This document shows positions 26,328-35,508 of a stretch of 64,000 nt of DNA, in pieces. Origin of the DNA: Clostridiaceae bacterium. Lineage in GTDB: Bacteria > Bacillota > Clostridia > Lachnospirales > Lachnospiraceae. The position numbers were made by a program, and so were the translations under genes. The stretch spans positions 38,758 through 102,757 of the forward strand of contig QXXC01000011.1 of assembly GCA_009911305.1 (NCBI GenBank), given 5' to 3'. Within the stretch, counting starts at the first letter, position 1. Each line of letters starts with the position of its first letter. The notes beneath the pieces were generated by a model. The model was not told the DNA's origin and ran no database searches. It saw only the letters and a list, made by a program, of their open reading frames with translations.

Positions 26328-26981
26328 ATGATGTTGGAAGGAAAAAGGGCGGTTTTATTTGACCTGGACGGCACACTGGTGGATTCGATGTGGATGTGGA
26401 AGGCCATTGACATCGAATTTCTCGATCGGTTTGGGCATACATGTCCCGATGATCTGCAGAGAATGATTGAGGGAATGAGCTTTTCCGAGGGGGCCGCGTA
26501 TTTTAAGGAGCGCTTTGGGCTCCCTATCACGGTGGAGGAGATCCGGGAGATCTGGATCGGGATGTCCATTGAAAAATACCGCACCAGCGTCCCGTTTAAG
26601 CCGGGAGCCGAGGCCTTTTTAAAGGAGCTGCGCGCGCGGGGAATACGGATCGGGATTGCGACGAGCAATGAGCGGGGGATTGTGGATACGGTTCTGCGCG
26701 CATTAAAGGCCGAGGGGTATTTTGACGCCATCACCACAGGCTGCGAGGTGGCGGCCGGAAAGCCGTCCCCGGATATCTACTTAGAGGCGGCGAAGCGCGT
26801 GGGGGCGGATCCGTCGGAGTGCATGGTATTTGAGGATGTGCCGGCCGGAATTCTGGCGGGCAAGCGCGCCGGCATGGAGGTCTGCGCCGTGGAGGACGCG
26901 GCTTCGAGGCGCCTGGAGGGGGAGAAAAGACGGCTGGCGGATTATTACATACGGGATTATGAGGAGCTTCTTGAATCATGA
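26328..26981 (+). CDS. HAD-superfamily hydrolase, subfamily IA (phosphatase/phosphomutase-like)
   Basis: 217 residues. HAD motif I is LFDLDGTLVDSM (nucleophile Asp in FDLD), motif II lies in IGIATSNERG, the Lys motif is in EVAAGKPSPDIY and motif IV is FEDVPAGILAG. Helical cap between motifs I and II. Similar to beta-phosphoglucomutase/phosphatase PgmB-like proteins; the substrate is not evident. AGGAGG ribosome site before ATG 26328. Four-base overlap with the ygiQ start. Confidence 0.92.
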   Translation: MMLEGKRAVLFDLDGTLVDSMWMWKAIDIEFLDRFGHTCPDDLQRMIEGMSFSEGAAYFKERFGLPITVEEIREIWIGMSIEKYRTSVPFKPGAEAFLKELRARGIRIGIATSNERGIVDTVLRALKAEGYFDAITTGCEVAAGKPSPDIYLEAAKRVGADPSECMVFEDVPAGILAGKRAGMEVCAVEDAASRRLEGEKRRLADYYIRDYEELLES

Positions 26982-28906
26982 GCAATGATTTTTTACCGAT
27001 TACCAGAGAAGACATGCAGGCGCGCGGCTGGGAGGCCTGTGATTTTGTGTATGTGACGGGCGACGCCTATGTGGATCACCCGTCCTTTGGCCATGCTGTC
27101 ATAAGCCGCGTCCTGGAAGCGCACGGCTACCGGGTGGGGATCATCCCCCAGCCGGACTGGAACGACCCGGAGAGTGTGAGGATCCTTGGAGAGCCAAGGC
27201 TCGGCTGGCTGGTGACAGCCGGAAATATGGATTCCATGGTGAACCATTATTCCGTGTCCAAACGGCGGCGCGAAAAGGATTCCTACACTCCGGGAGGCGT
27301 GATGGGAAAGCGCCCGGACTATGCGACGGTGGTGTACGGCCGCCTGATCCGCGCCGTCTCAGATAAGCCGGTGATCATCGGGGGAATCGAGGCCAGCCTG
27401 CGCCGGCTTGCGCATTACGATTACTGGTCCGGGAAGCTTAAGCGCTCGATTCTCCTGGAGAGCGGCGCGGATCTCATTTCCTACGGCATGGGGGAGCGCT
27501 CGATCGTGGAGATCGCGGACGCCCTGAACAGCGGCATCGACGTAAAGGATATCACCTTTGTGGACGGCACGGTGTACCGGGCGGCAGATCTGTCCTCGGT
27601 TTATGACGAGATACGGCTCCCTTCCTATGAGGAACTGAAAAAGGATAAGCAGCTCTATGCAAAAAGCTTTATGATCCAGTACCGGAATACGGATCCGTTT
27701 GCGGGAAAACGCCTCGCGGAGCCGTATGGGACGTCGCTTTATGTGGTGCAGAATCCGGCCGCAGCCCCTCTTACCCGCACAGAGATGGATGATGTGTATT
27801 CCCTGCCGTATATGCGGCGCTGCCATCCGTCGTATGAGGCGGCGGGCGGCGTCCCGGCGCTTGCCGAGGTGAAATTCAGCATCATCAGCAACCGGGGATG
27901 CTTTGGCGGGTGCAGCTTCTGCGCGCTGACCTTCCACCAGGGGCGGATCGTGCAGACCAGAAGCCACGAATCCATCCTGGCAGAGGCCGCGCTTCTCACG
28001 CAGGATCCGGATTTTAAGGGATATATACATGATGTGGGGGGCCCGACGGCGAATTTTTACCACCCTGCGTGTGAAAAGCAGGAGCGCTTCGGGGCCTGCC
28101 CGGACAGACAGTGCCTGTTTCCCAGGCCGTGCAGAAACCTGAATACGGATCACAGCAGCTATATTTCCCTGCTCAGGAAGCTGCGCGCGCTCCCGGGAGT
28201 GAAAAAGGTCTTTATCCGCTCCGGGATCCGTTTCGACTACCTTCTGGCAGAGGAGAGCCGGGCCTTTCTCAGGGAGCTGTGCCAGTACCATGTGAGCGGC
28301 CAGCTCAAGGTGGCTCCGGAGCATATCGCGGATCCGGTGCTGAAACGCATGGGAAAGCCGGAAAATGAGGTTTACAGACGCTTTATGAAGGAATACTATG
28401 ATATGAATGAGCGTCTGGGAATGAAACAGTACCTGGTTCCGTACCTGATGTCGTCGCATCCGGGCTCGGGCCTTAAGGAGGCGGTCGCGCTGGCCGAATA
28501 TCTGCGGGATCTGGGCTATATGCCGGAGCAGGTGCAGGATTTCTACCCGACGCCGTCCACGCTTTCCACGTGCATGTATTACACCGGCTATGATCCCAGA
28601 ACCATGGAGAAGGTCTATGTGCCGGTTCATCCCCACGAGAAGGCCATGCAGCGGGCGCTGATCCAGTACCGGAACCCGAAGAATTACCGGCTGGTGCAGG
28701 AGGCGCTTAAAGCAGCCGGCCGGCCGGATCTGATCGGATTCGGGAAGAAATGCCTGATCCGGCCGGAGAGAAACGAAGCGGGCCGGAAAGAGGCGCATGG
28801 AAAGAACGGCCCGGGCGCGGCGGGAGGGGCCAGGGAAAAGCCTAAAAAGAAGAAAACCATACGCAACATACACAAAAAACAGGACAAGGGAGGGAATCGG
28901 ATTTGA
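26978..28906 (+). CDS. YgiQ-family radical SAM protein
   Basis: 642 residues. N-terminal UPF0313 domain (FLPITREDMQARGWEACDFV...VYVTGDAYVDHPSFG), then a radical SAM domain with the [4Fe-4S] ligands in GCFGGCSFCALTFHQGR (C-x3-C-x2-C), and a Lys/Arg-rich tail ending KKKKTIRNIHKKQDKGG. Further Cys residues (CEKQERFGACPDRQC) may ligate a second cluster. The physiological reaction is unknown for the family. Overlaps both neighbours (ATGA with the HAD gene; TTGA with the SDR gene). Confidence 0.93.
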   Translation: MSNDFLPITREDMQARGWEACDFVYVTGDAYVDHPSFGHAVISRVLEAHGYRVGIIPQPDWNDPESVRILGEPRLGWLVTAGNMDSMVNHYSVSKRRREKDSYTPGGVMGKRPDYATVVYGRLIRAVSDKPVIIGGIEASLRRLAHYDYWSGKLKRSILLESGADLISYGMGERSIVEIADALNSGIDVKDITFVDGTVYRAADLSSVYDEIRLPSYEELKKDKQLYAKSFMIQYRNTDPFAGKRLAEPYGTSLYVVQNPAAAPLTRTEMDDVYSLPYMRRCHPSYEAAGGVPALAEVKFSIISNRGCFGGCSFCALTFHQGRIVQTRSHESILAEAALLTQDPDFKGYIHDVGGPTANFYHPACEKQERFGACPDRQCLFPRPCRNLNTDHSSYISLLRKLRALPGVKKVFIRSGIRFDYLLAEESRAFLRELCQYHVSGQLKVAPEHIADPVLKRMGKPENEVYRRFMKEYYDMNERLGMKQYLVPYLMSSHPGSGLKEAVALAEYLRDLGYMPEQVQDFYPTPSTLSTCMYYTGYDPRTMEKVYVPVHPHEKAMQRALIQYRNPKNYRLVQEALKAAGRPDLIGFGKKCLIRPERNEAGRKEAHGKNGPGAAGGAREKPKKKKTIRNIHKKQDKGGNRI

Positions 28907-29694
28907 AAATAGCAATCATTACAGGCGCTTCATCCGGCATGGGCCGGGAGACGGCCGTGCAGCTTGCGGATCGCTTTGGCGGCCTGTCAGAGATCTGGAT
29001 CGCGGCCCGCAGAGGGGACCGCTTAGACGCCCTGGAGGACGTGCTTCCCGTGCCGGTGAGGAAATTTGCCATTGATCTGACGAAGCCGGAGGAGCGGGAG
29101 ACTCTTTCCGGGGCGCTGCGCACCGTGAAGCCGGATGTCAGAATCCTGGTCAATGCATCGGGATACGGGAAAATCGGGCCGGCGGGCAGCGTGCCGCTCG
29201 AGGAGGAGACGGGGATGGTGCGCTTAAACTGCGAAGCGCTTCTCGCTGTTACCCATCTCACGCTTCCCTACATGGGCCGCGGCGGCCGGATTATCCAGTA
29301 TGCATCCTCCGCCGCCTTCCTGCCCCAGCCCGGGTTTGCGGTGTATGCGGCGACGAAAGCCTTTGTCTTAAGCTACAGCCGCGCGCTGAACGAGGAGCTC
29401 AAGCCCAGGGGCATCCGGGTGACTGCCGTGTGCCCGGGGCCGGTGAAAACCGAATTTTTCACCATCGCAGAGACGACGGGGAAGATGCCCCTGTATAAGC
29501 GCTTGACCATGGCGAACGCGCCGCGCGTGGTGAAGCTCGCTGTGAGGGACAGCGCGATGGGCAAAACGGTTTCAGTCTACGGGCCGGTGATGAAGGCATT
29601 CCGGCTGCTGTGCAAGATCGCGCCCCACGGGCTTTTGCTGAACGCCATGACAGCGCTTTCACCTGCCCGTGACGCCGCGCAGAAGAAAGGATGA
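28903..29694 (+). CDS. Short-chain dehydrogenase/reductase
   Basis: 263 residues, TTG start overlapping the ygiQ stop. Rossmann fold with the dinucleotide loop TGASSGMGRETAVQL, NASGYGKIGPAG in place of the NAG motif, catalytic Ser region QYASSAAFLPQPGFA and catalytic YAATKAF (YxxxK). The ending with VVKLAVRD and SVYGPVMKAFRLL resembles the DltE/YqjQ-like 'SDR, general' group with a C-terminal membrane-associating tail. Substrate unknown. Part of the coupled run from rsmF to pepT. Confidence 0.92.
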   Translation: MKIAIITGASSGMGRETAVQLADRFGGLSEIWIAARRGDRLDALEDVLPVPVRKFAIDLTKPEERETLSGALRTVKPDVRILVNASGYGKIGPAGSVPLEEETGMVRLNCEALLAVTHLTLPYMGRGGRIIQYASSAAFLPQPGFAVYAATKAFVLSYSRALNEELKPRGIRVTAVCPGPVKTEFFTIAETTGKMPLYKRLTMANAPRVVKLAVRDSAMGKTVSVYGPVMKAFRLLCKIAPHGLLLNAMTALSPARDAAQKKG

Positions 29695-30269
29695 GACGAT
29701 TGAAGAAAATAGAAAAAGGGGAGTATGGCTACCGCAATGCATTAAAAAAGCGCCGGTTTCTGATCGTCTCTGTCCTGATCCTTTTCATACTGGCCCAGCT
29801 TGGGGCGCGCTGTATGACTGATACGCAGGCGGTGAAAAATATCTTAACCGTGATGGCCATCCTGACTGTGCTGCCCGCGGCCAACGTGGCCTCGCCTCTG
29901 GCAGCCTGCCTGAAATACAGGACGCCTCCCCGCGATTTTTATGACGCGTATTCCGTGTATGAGGAGAAATGCGCCATGCTCTATGATCTGGTGCTGACCA
30001 CAAAGGACGATGTGCTGCCCATGGACGCCATTGCCGTACATCCGACCGGCATTTACGCCTACTGCGTCAACCAGAGAGCGGACATGAGGCGGGCGGAAAA
30101 GGCGCTCAACGAAATTTTGACGGCCCAGAAGCTGGATCCGAGCATGAGAGTGACCAATGAAATCAAAACCTTTGACAAACGCGTCAAAAGCTTAAAGCCG
30201 GCCTGCGAATATGAGGACGACGGGACCGTGGAATACGCGGTCAGGGTGCTCAAAAGCCTTTCGATGTGA
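29691..30269 (+). CDS. Conserved hypothetical membrane-anchored protein
   Basis: 192 residues. Two hydrophobic segments lie at about 22-42 and 50-72, separated by only a few residues (hairpin), after a Lys/Arg-rich N-terminus (KKIEKGEYGYRNALKKRR). The remaining 120 residues are soluble and mixed alpha/beta, containing AMLYDLVLTTKDDVLPMDAIAVHPTG. I recognise it only as a hypothetical gene; its start overlaps the SDR stop (ATGA) and it precedes an RluA-like gene, so it belongs to the same transcript. No motif indicates a reaction. Confidence 0.75.
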   Translation: MRRLKKIEKGEYGYRNALKKRRFLIVSVLILFILAQLGARCMTDTQAVKNILTVMAILTVLPAANVASPLAACLKYRTPPRDFYDAYSVYEEKCAMLYDLVLTTKDDVLPMDAIAVHPTGIYAYCVNQRADMRRAEKALNEILTAQKLDPSMRVTNEIKTFDKRVKSLKPACEYEDDGTVEYAVRVLKSLSM

Positions 30270-30315
30270 CGGCTTTCAGACAGGAGCGGACCATCACAAT
30301 ACAGGAGAATACGCG

Positions 30316-31341
30316 ATGCAGATCGTAACCATAACCGAACAGGAGGCCGGACAGCGCCTCGATCATTTTCTGGAAAAATATCTGAGCCGGGCCGGCAGGG
30401 GCTTTGTCTATAAAATGATGCGGAAAAAGAATATTACCCTGAACGGAAAAAAGTGCGGCGGAGGCGAGCGCTTAGAGCCTGGCGATGCGATCCGCCTCTT
30501 TCTGTCAGACGAGACGATCCGCGCCTTTTCTGAGGTGACCGTGCAGGAGGTGAAAAGGATGCCCCTGCAGATTGTCTATGAGGATCCGCACATCCTTCTC
30601 ATTAATAAGCCGGCCGGTATGCTCTCCCAGAAAGCGCGCCCCGGCGACGAATCACTGGTGGAATATCTCATCCGCTATCTGCTGGACTCCGGGGCAGTTA
30701 CCAGGGAATCCTTAAAGCGGGTGAAGCCCTCGGTCTGCAACCGTCTGGACCGCAATACCAGCGGACTGGTGATTGCCGGAAAAACCCTGCAGGGGCTTCA
30801 GATCATGTCAGACACCATCAAAAGCCGCGCGCTGGGGAAATATTACCTCTGTATCGTTAAGGGCGCGCTGGAACAGCCCGTCAGGCTGTGCGGATGGCTT
30901 TTAAAGGATGAAAGGACCAACCAGGTCAGGGTGTTTGCAGAAACGGCGGCCCGTCCGCAGGAGGCGGTCCCTGTCCGCACCGCTTACCGTCCGCTGAAAA
31001 GCGACGGGCGCTATACGCTTCTGGAGGTCGAGCTCATCACCGGCCGTTCCCACCAGATCCGGGCGCACTTAGCCTCCATCGGCCATCCGATCGCCGGCGA
31101 TCCAAAATACGGCGACCCGGCGGTCAACCGTGAAGTAAGGAACATGTATCACGCAGACGCCCAGCTTCTCCACGCCTGGCGTCTTGTGATGCCGGACGGA
31201 CTCCCCGAACCCCTTTCCGGCCTCTCCGGGAGGGAATTTACAGCGGACATGCCGGAGGGGATGCGGCGGATGGCAGAGGGGATGCGGAGAGGGCAGACCG
31301 CATGGCATAAGAGCGGGAAGAAAACACAGAAAACGAGGTAA
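30316..31341 (+). CDS. RluA/RluD-family rRNA pseudouridine synthase
   Basis: 341 residues. S4-like N-terminus (ITEQEAGQRLDHFLEKYLSRAGRGFVYKM), then the RluA core with catalytic Asp in VCNRLDRNTSGLVIAGKT and the motif TGRSHQIRAHLASIGHPIAGDPKYG. RluC/RluD-type targets in 23S rRNA are likely, but the exact uridine is not deducible. ATG 30316 has AGGAG eight nt upstream; the longer frame reaches back into the previous gene and is rejected. Confidence 0.93.
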   Translation: MQIVTITEQEAGQRLDHFLEKYLSRAGRGFVYKMMRKKNITLNGKKCGGGERLEPGDAIRLFLSDETIRAFSEVTVQEVKRMPLQIVYEDPHILLINKPAGMLSQKARPGDESLVEYLIRYLLDSGAVTRESLKRVKPSVCNRLDRNTSGLVIAGKTLQGLQIMSDTIKSRALGKYYLCIVKGALEQPVRLCGWLLKDERTNQVRVFAETAARPQEAVPVRTAYRPLKSDGRYTLLEVELITGRSHQIRAHLASIGHPIAGDPKYGDPAVNREVRNMYHADAQLLHAWRLVMPDGLPEPLSGLSGREFTADMPEGMRRMAEGMRRGQTAWHKSGKKTQKTR

Positions 31342-31347
31342 GGTAAA

Positions 31348-32589
31348 ATGAGCGATGTAACAGAACGTTTTTTGCGCTATGTATCCTTTGACACGCAGTC
31401 AGAGGAAGGCAGCAGGAGTACGCCGAGCACGGACAGGCAGCTTGAGCTGGCAGGGGCGCTTTCACAGGAGCTTCGGGAGATGGGGGCGTCAGATGTGCGC
31501 ATGGATGAATACGGCTATGTCTACGCCGTGATCCCGGCGTCAGGCCGTGAGCTTGAAAAAGCGCCCGCCCTGGGCTTCATTGCCCACATGGACACAGCGC
31601 CGGCCATGTCCGGACGGCATGTGAAGCCGCGCATCGTGAGGGCCTATGAGGGCGGGGATATCGTTCTGAACAGGGAAAGGGGCATCACAATGCGGCGGGC
31701 CGATTTTCCCTGCCTTGGGGAATGCGTGGGCCAGGATCTGATTGTAACAGACGGAACCACCCTTTTAGGGGCGGACGACAAGGCGGGGATTGCAGAGATT
31801 ATGTCCATGGCGGCCCGCCTGCTCTCGGATCCCGGGATCCCGCACGGGACGATCTGCATCGGCTTCACCCCGGATGAGGAGATCGGAAGGGGCGCGGATC
31901 ACTTTGACGTCAGGGGCTTTGGGGCCGCGGCGGCCTACACCGTGGACGGCGGGCCTGCGGGCGAGCTGGAATACGAAAATTTCAACGCCGCCTCAGGCGT
32001 TGTGTCTTTACATGGCGTTTCCATTCATCCCGGCGACGCAAAAGGGCGGATGAAAAACGCGGTTTTGCTGGGAATGGAATTCCAGAGCCTGCTTCCGGCC
32101 GCGGAAGCGCCCATGTATACAGAAGGGTATGAGGGCTTCTTCCATCTGGATCATTTCACAGGGGATGTGGAAAACGCCAGGATGGAGTATATCATCCGCG
32201 ATCACGACAGAGAGCGGTTTGAAAAGCGCAAACACCTGTTTCGGGCCGCCGCATCATATCTGAATACGAAATACGGCGGGGGGACCGCAGAGGTATCGGT
32301 GAAAGATTCCTATTATAATATGAAAGAAAAGATTGAGCCGCACATGCGCCTGATCGAGATGGCTGAAATGGCCATGAAGGATGAAGGGCTTAAGCCGCGG
32401 ATCATGCCGATCCGCGGCGGAACTGACGGGGCGAGGCTTTCCTATATGGGCCTTCCGTGTCCGAATCTCTCAACAGGCGGCTACAATTACCACGGAAAAT
32501 TTGAATTCATCCCGGTGCAGTCCCTGGAAAAGATGACGGACGTGCTTGTGGGAATCGCAAAACGGGCGGCTGTGGCTCCGTCTGTCTGA
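31348..32589 (+). CDS. pepT: Peptidase T (tripeptide aminopeptidase)
   Basis: 413 residues, standard length. Dinuclear zinc M20 peptidase that removes the N-terminal residue from tripeptides in the cytosol. Metal and catalytic motifs: [15 protein letters not shown] (His/Asp), [13 protein letters not shown] (bridging Asp), [15 protein letters not shown] (Glu base and Glu ligand), AYTVDGG, and the final His in [21 protein letters not shown] is the PepT substrate loop. Only 6 bp after the pseudouridine synthase gene. Confidence 0.96.
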   Translation: MSDVTERFLRYVSFDTQSEEGSRSTPSTDRQLELAGALSQELREMGASDVRMDEYGYVYAVIPASGRELEKAPALGFIAHMDTAPAMSGRHVKPRIVRAYEGGDIVLNRERGITMRRADFPCLGECVGQDLIVTDGTTLLGADDKAGIAEIMSMAARLLSDPGIPHGTICIGFTPDEEIGRGADHFDVRGFGAAAAYTVDGGPAGELEYENFNAASGVVSLHGVSIHPGDAKGRMKNAVLLGMEFQSLLPAAEAPMYTEGYEGFFHLDHFTGDVENARMEYIIRDHDRERFEKRKHLFRAAASYLNTKYGGGTAEVSVKDSYYNMKEKIEPHMRLIEMAEMAMKDEGLKPRIMPIRGGTDGARLSYMGLPCPNLSTGGYNYHGKFEFIPVQSLEKMTDVLVGIAKRAAVAPSV

Positions 32590-32605
32590 ATCGATGGGAG
32601 GAAGT

Positions 32606-33781
32606 ATGAAAAAACGTATCGCACTTGTTACATGCGCTGTGAGTATGGCCCTTTACAGCGGCGGGATCGCCTCTGCCGGGCCTGCAGCGGAGATTGAGAA
32701 CAGAGAAGAGGGAAGCGGGGAGCTTGCCGGGGGATCGGAGACGAAAGAAGCGGACCCGGAGGAGAATGGGGCGGATGCAGACGAAATTCTCATCCGCATG
32801 GTGGGGGATGACCTCATCCATCAGCCGATCTTCAGCCAGAGCCTTCTGGGGGACGGCAGCTATGATTTCGATTTGATTTTCGCGCCGATGAAGGAGGATT
32901 TTGAGTCAGCGGATGTGGCCATCCTCAATCAGGAGACGATTCTCATCCGGGATTACAGCCAGGTGAGCTCCTACCCCATGTTCGGAAGCCCTGACGCGCT
33001 GGGGCATTCCATCGCAAAGGCCGGCTTTGACGTTGTGGCCCATGCGACGAACCACACCATGGACAAGGGTGTGACAGGCATTCTGGATACCATCCGCTTC
33101 TGGGAGACGAATTATCCCCAGATGCTGTATCTGGGGATTCACAAGGACGCCGCCGATTCGGATATCCGCTATATGGACGTAAAGGGCGTAAGGCTCGGCT
33201 TTGTCAATTACACCTACGGCTTAAACGGACTGGAGGGCCGCCGCCGCGGGAGGGAGTACCTGGTGGATCTCCTGGGCGACGGCGGTATTGAGGGGACGCT
33301 TCATGAGGCCAGGGACAACAGCGATTTCCTGATTGCCATCCTGCACGCGGGAAATGAGTATGTCCACACGCCTACCGCGTACCAGAGGCAGCAGATCCAG
33401 CGCTTCATCGACAACGGGGCGGACATCGTATTCTGCGCCCACCCGCATGTCCTGGAGCCGTACCAGATGCTGACCACCCCGTCCGGAAATACAGGGCTGG
33501 TGTATTACAGCCTGGGAAATTACGTGTCTGCACAGAATGATCTGGCCTGTGTCCTGGGCGGGATGGCCGAGGTGCGGCTGAAACGGGGAGAGGACGGGAT
33601 TGTGGCCGTCTCGGATTACGATCTGGTCCCCCTGGTGACGCATCAGGAATTCAGGAATTTTACGACCTATAAGCTGGCTGATTACCCGGCCGAGCTGGAA
33701 GCGCGCCACGAGCTGCGCGGCAAAGGGCTCAGCGCGCAGGCGCTGTGGGAGCTGTTTGGAAGGGCGGCGCCGCGGTGGTAG
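32606..33781 (+). CDS. Secreted CapA-family (poly-gamma-glutamate synthesis-like) protein
   Basis: 391 residues. Begins with a signal peptide (MKKRIALVTCAVSMALYSGG, likely cleaved near ASAGPA), then a short acidic low-complexity linker and a calcineurin-like CapA domain. The metal-site segments are RMVGDDLIHQP, NQETI, HATNHTMDKG, LHAGNEYVHTPTAYQ and FCAHPHVLEPYQM. CapA proteins belong to poly-gamma-glutamate capsule export, yet no capB/C/E genes are here; many solitary homologues have unknown roles. GGGAGG ribosome site. Likely co-transcribed with pepT (16-bp gap). Confidence 0.9.
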   Translation: MKKRIALVTCAVSMALYSGGIASAGPAAEIENREEGSGELAGGSETKEADPEENGADADEILIRMVGDDLIHQPIFSQSLLGDGSYDFDLIFAPMKEDFESADVAILNQETILIRDYSQVSSYPMFGSPDALGHSIAKAGFDVVAHATNHTMDKGVTGILDTIRFWETNYPQMLYLGIHKDAADSDIRYMDVKGVRLGFVNYTYGLNGLEGRRRGREYLVDLLGDGGIEGTLHEARDNSDFLIAILHAGNEYVHTPTAYQRQQIQRFIDNGADIVFCAHPHVLEPYQMLTTPSGNTGLVYYSLGNYVSAQNDLACVLGGMAEVRLKRGEDGIVAVSDYDLVPLVTHQEFRNFTTYKLADYPAELEARHELRGKGLSAQALWELFGRAAPRW

Positions 33782-33833
33782 ATAAGAGGTAAGAAGAACG
33801 TGCCAGGACGGACATGGCGCGGCGTCTGGAGCA

Positions 33834-33862
33834 TGGCAGAAAGCATGTTTCAGACACACTTA
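33834..33862 (+). repeat. Solitary degenerate right end of the element C repeat
   Basis: TGGCAGAAAGCATGTTTCA (33834-33852) matches the right arm of the 49892-50055 palindrome exactly, then continues with the same two substitutions seen in the copy at 5745-5785 (GACACAC instead of AACACGC). Its outer end coincides with the stop codon of the minus-strand diguanylate cyclase gene. Confidence 0.7.
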
Positions 33863-35305
33863 GCGCACGCTGCGCCGGTCCCCCTGGCTCATATAATACC
33901 GCCTCTTATCCTCATACATCCGCTGTTCCGCTGCTTTTACAATTTCAGAAATAAGGGCCGTTTTGCCGCCGGACGCTGTTCCCACTGAGACATGGTATCC
34001 GGCTGTGGCGGCCTTTTCCTTTGCCCGGGCGGCTTTTCCTTCCGCCGTGCGTTCATCCTCTTCCGTAAAGGCCAGGAACTCATCGCCGCCGATGCGGTAG
34101 ACGGCTCCTTTGCCAAAGGCTTCGGTTATGGCGTCTGCCACGAACTGCAGCATTTTGTCCCCGGCATGATGGCCCTGGCTGTTGTTCAGCTCATGAAGGC
34201 CGTTTGCGTCTGCGTAAACGCAGGAAAGGCATTCCGGCCGGTTCCCCGAATACTCCTCCAGGGCCTGCTCATAGGCGTTCCTGTTTTTCAGGTTCGTCAG
34301 CATATCTGTCATCGCCACTTTTTCGATGGCCCGAAGCTCCTTTTGCGTGCGGATGATATCCCACCAGACATAGATAAACAGCATGGCAGCCTCATAGATG
34401 CCCAGGCACAGCAGTATTTTCTTTATGTAGATGGCCTCCTTGAGGACAATGCGTTCCGGGACCGTCAGCATGACATACCAGTCGTTAATGCCGACTGCTT
34501 CATAGGCCGCGTACAGGTATTCGCCGGTGCTTTCGGATAAATAGGCGGTCACACCGCCCCTGCCCTCTGCAAAATCCTGCGTGATCTGGTTTTCCGGAAA
34601 GCCCTTTTTTAACTCACGGCCGTGGAATGATTCAGAGGTTCCCCGCGTGCTGTGCAGCGTATCCATAATAAACTGTTTATTTTTTATATCGACAATAAAA
34701 AGATCCGCATTTCCATCCATGATATTCACTTCCACATAATTGGGTATATCATGAAGCTCTGTAACGCCGAACAGGATCGCCTCGGTTTTGCCGTCGATCA
34801 CAATGGGGACATTGGAAAACAGAACAGGATTGTCCGGGTTTAGGTTATCTGGTTCAATGCTCGTGATAAAGGCTCCTTTTTCGGCCAGCGCGTCAAAGGT
34901 AATCCCGTTTACGGGAGACGCCAGGGAGCCGTCCGGCTGCATAATCTGATTATCCGGCAGAAGGATGCCCAGACGGGAGATCATGTCAATGTTTTTATGG
35001 GGGGCCAGGATATTCATCAGGTGCGCCGAGTCCTCCAGGCCTTCCTGCCCAATGATATCCGCCAGTATTTCCAGATGATCCTGGAGGGAAGAAAACTGCC
35101 GGTACACGTTTCTGCCGGCCTCCTGCGCTTCCTGCCGGAGTGTTTTCAGACAGCTTTCCACAGAGTGGGAACGAAGTAATCCGAACACGACAAAAAAACC
35201 GGCTGCAACAAACAGCTTAAGCGCTGCTGATGCCAGGAGGTTTTTCGTTCCCTGACGGGAGAGTTTCTCCATGATATTCTGTGACCTCATCTTAAAGCTT
35301 ATCAT
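33860..35305 (-). CDS. Membrane-bound diguanylate cyclase with extracellular sensor domain
   Basis: 481 residues. Membrane segment at about 23-45, an extracytoplasmic region of about 240 residues with a Cache-like look (hydrophobic strands, AILFGVTELHDIPNYV), a second membrane segment at about 297-318, and a GGDEF domain (MTDMLTNLKNR..., GGDEF at 406-410). The RxxD inhibitory I-site is absent (FGKG at that position), unlike the GGDEF domain at 10645-12726. It should make c-di-GMP in response to an outside ligand. ATG 35305 with GAGG five nt upstream is preferred over a GTG four codons earlier. Confidence 0.9.
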   Translation of the reverse strand: MISFKMRSQNIMEKLSRQGTKNLLASAALKLFVAAGFFVVFGLLRSHSVESCLKTLRQEAQEAGRNVYRQFSSLQDHLEILADIIGQEGLEDSAHLMNILAPHKNIDMISRLGILLPDNQIMQPDGSLASPVNGITFDALAEKGAFITSIEPDNLNPDNPVLFSNVPIVIDGKTEAILFGVTELHDIPNYVEVNIMDGNADLFIVDIKNKQFIMDTLHSTRGTSESFHGRELKKGFPENQITQDFAEGRGGVTAYLSESTGEYLYAAYEAVGINDWYVMLTVPERIVLKEAIYIKKILLCLGIYEAAMLFIYVWWDIIRTQKELRAIEKVAMTDMLTNLKNRNAYEQALEEYSGNRPECLSCVYADANGLHELNNSQGHHAGDKMLQFVADAITEAFGKGAVYRIGGDEFLAFTEEDERTAEGKAARAKEKAATAGYHVSVGTASGGKTALISEIVKAAEQRMYEDKRRYYMSQGDRRSVR

Positions 35306-35371
35306 TTGCTTCCTCACTTTTTAAATTCCCGTAAAGGGAGATATTTCCAACCGAACTGTAATGCTTCTATT

Positions 35372-35400
35372 ATCGTACCACATATTTTAAAGGCTTTCAA
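35372..35400 (-). promoter_or_regulatory. Promoter of the diguanylate cyclase gene
   Basis: On the minus strand TTGAAA (35400-35395), 17-nt spacer, TACGAT (35377-35372); nearly back to back with the plus-strand promoter at 35402-35430. Confidence 0.6.
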
Positions 35401-35401
35401 G

Positions 35402-35430
35402 TTGCAGCGGCAATTTGCTTGTGTTATAAT
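35402..35430 (+). promoter_or_regulatory. Promoter of the GNAT-lipoprotein operon
   Basis: TTGCAG (35402-35407), 17-nt spacer, TATAAT (35425-35430) with an extended TGT just before it. Confidence 0.75.
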
Positions 35431-35508
35431 GAAAAACATTGTTACTGTGCGTAAACCGCAAAAAACGCGGTTTGCGCCGCCGGTGTTTGAATGTGAGAGG
35501 CATGCGAA

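Noticed and set aside
27359..28915. 518-codon open frame antisense to the ygiQ-like gene
   Set aside because: GC-rich codon usage of the sense gene keeps the opposite frame open; the translation has no recognisable domain and the radical SAM gene is certain.
32606..33781. Capsule (poly-gamma-glutamate) locus
   Set aside because: Only a CapA-like protein is present; no ligase CapB or CapC/CapE genes accompany it.
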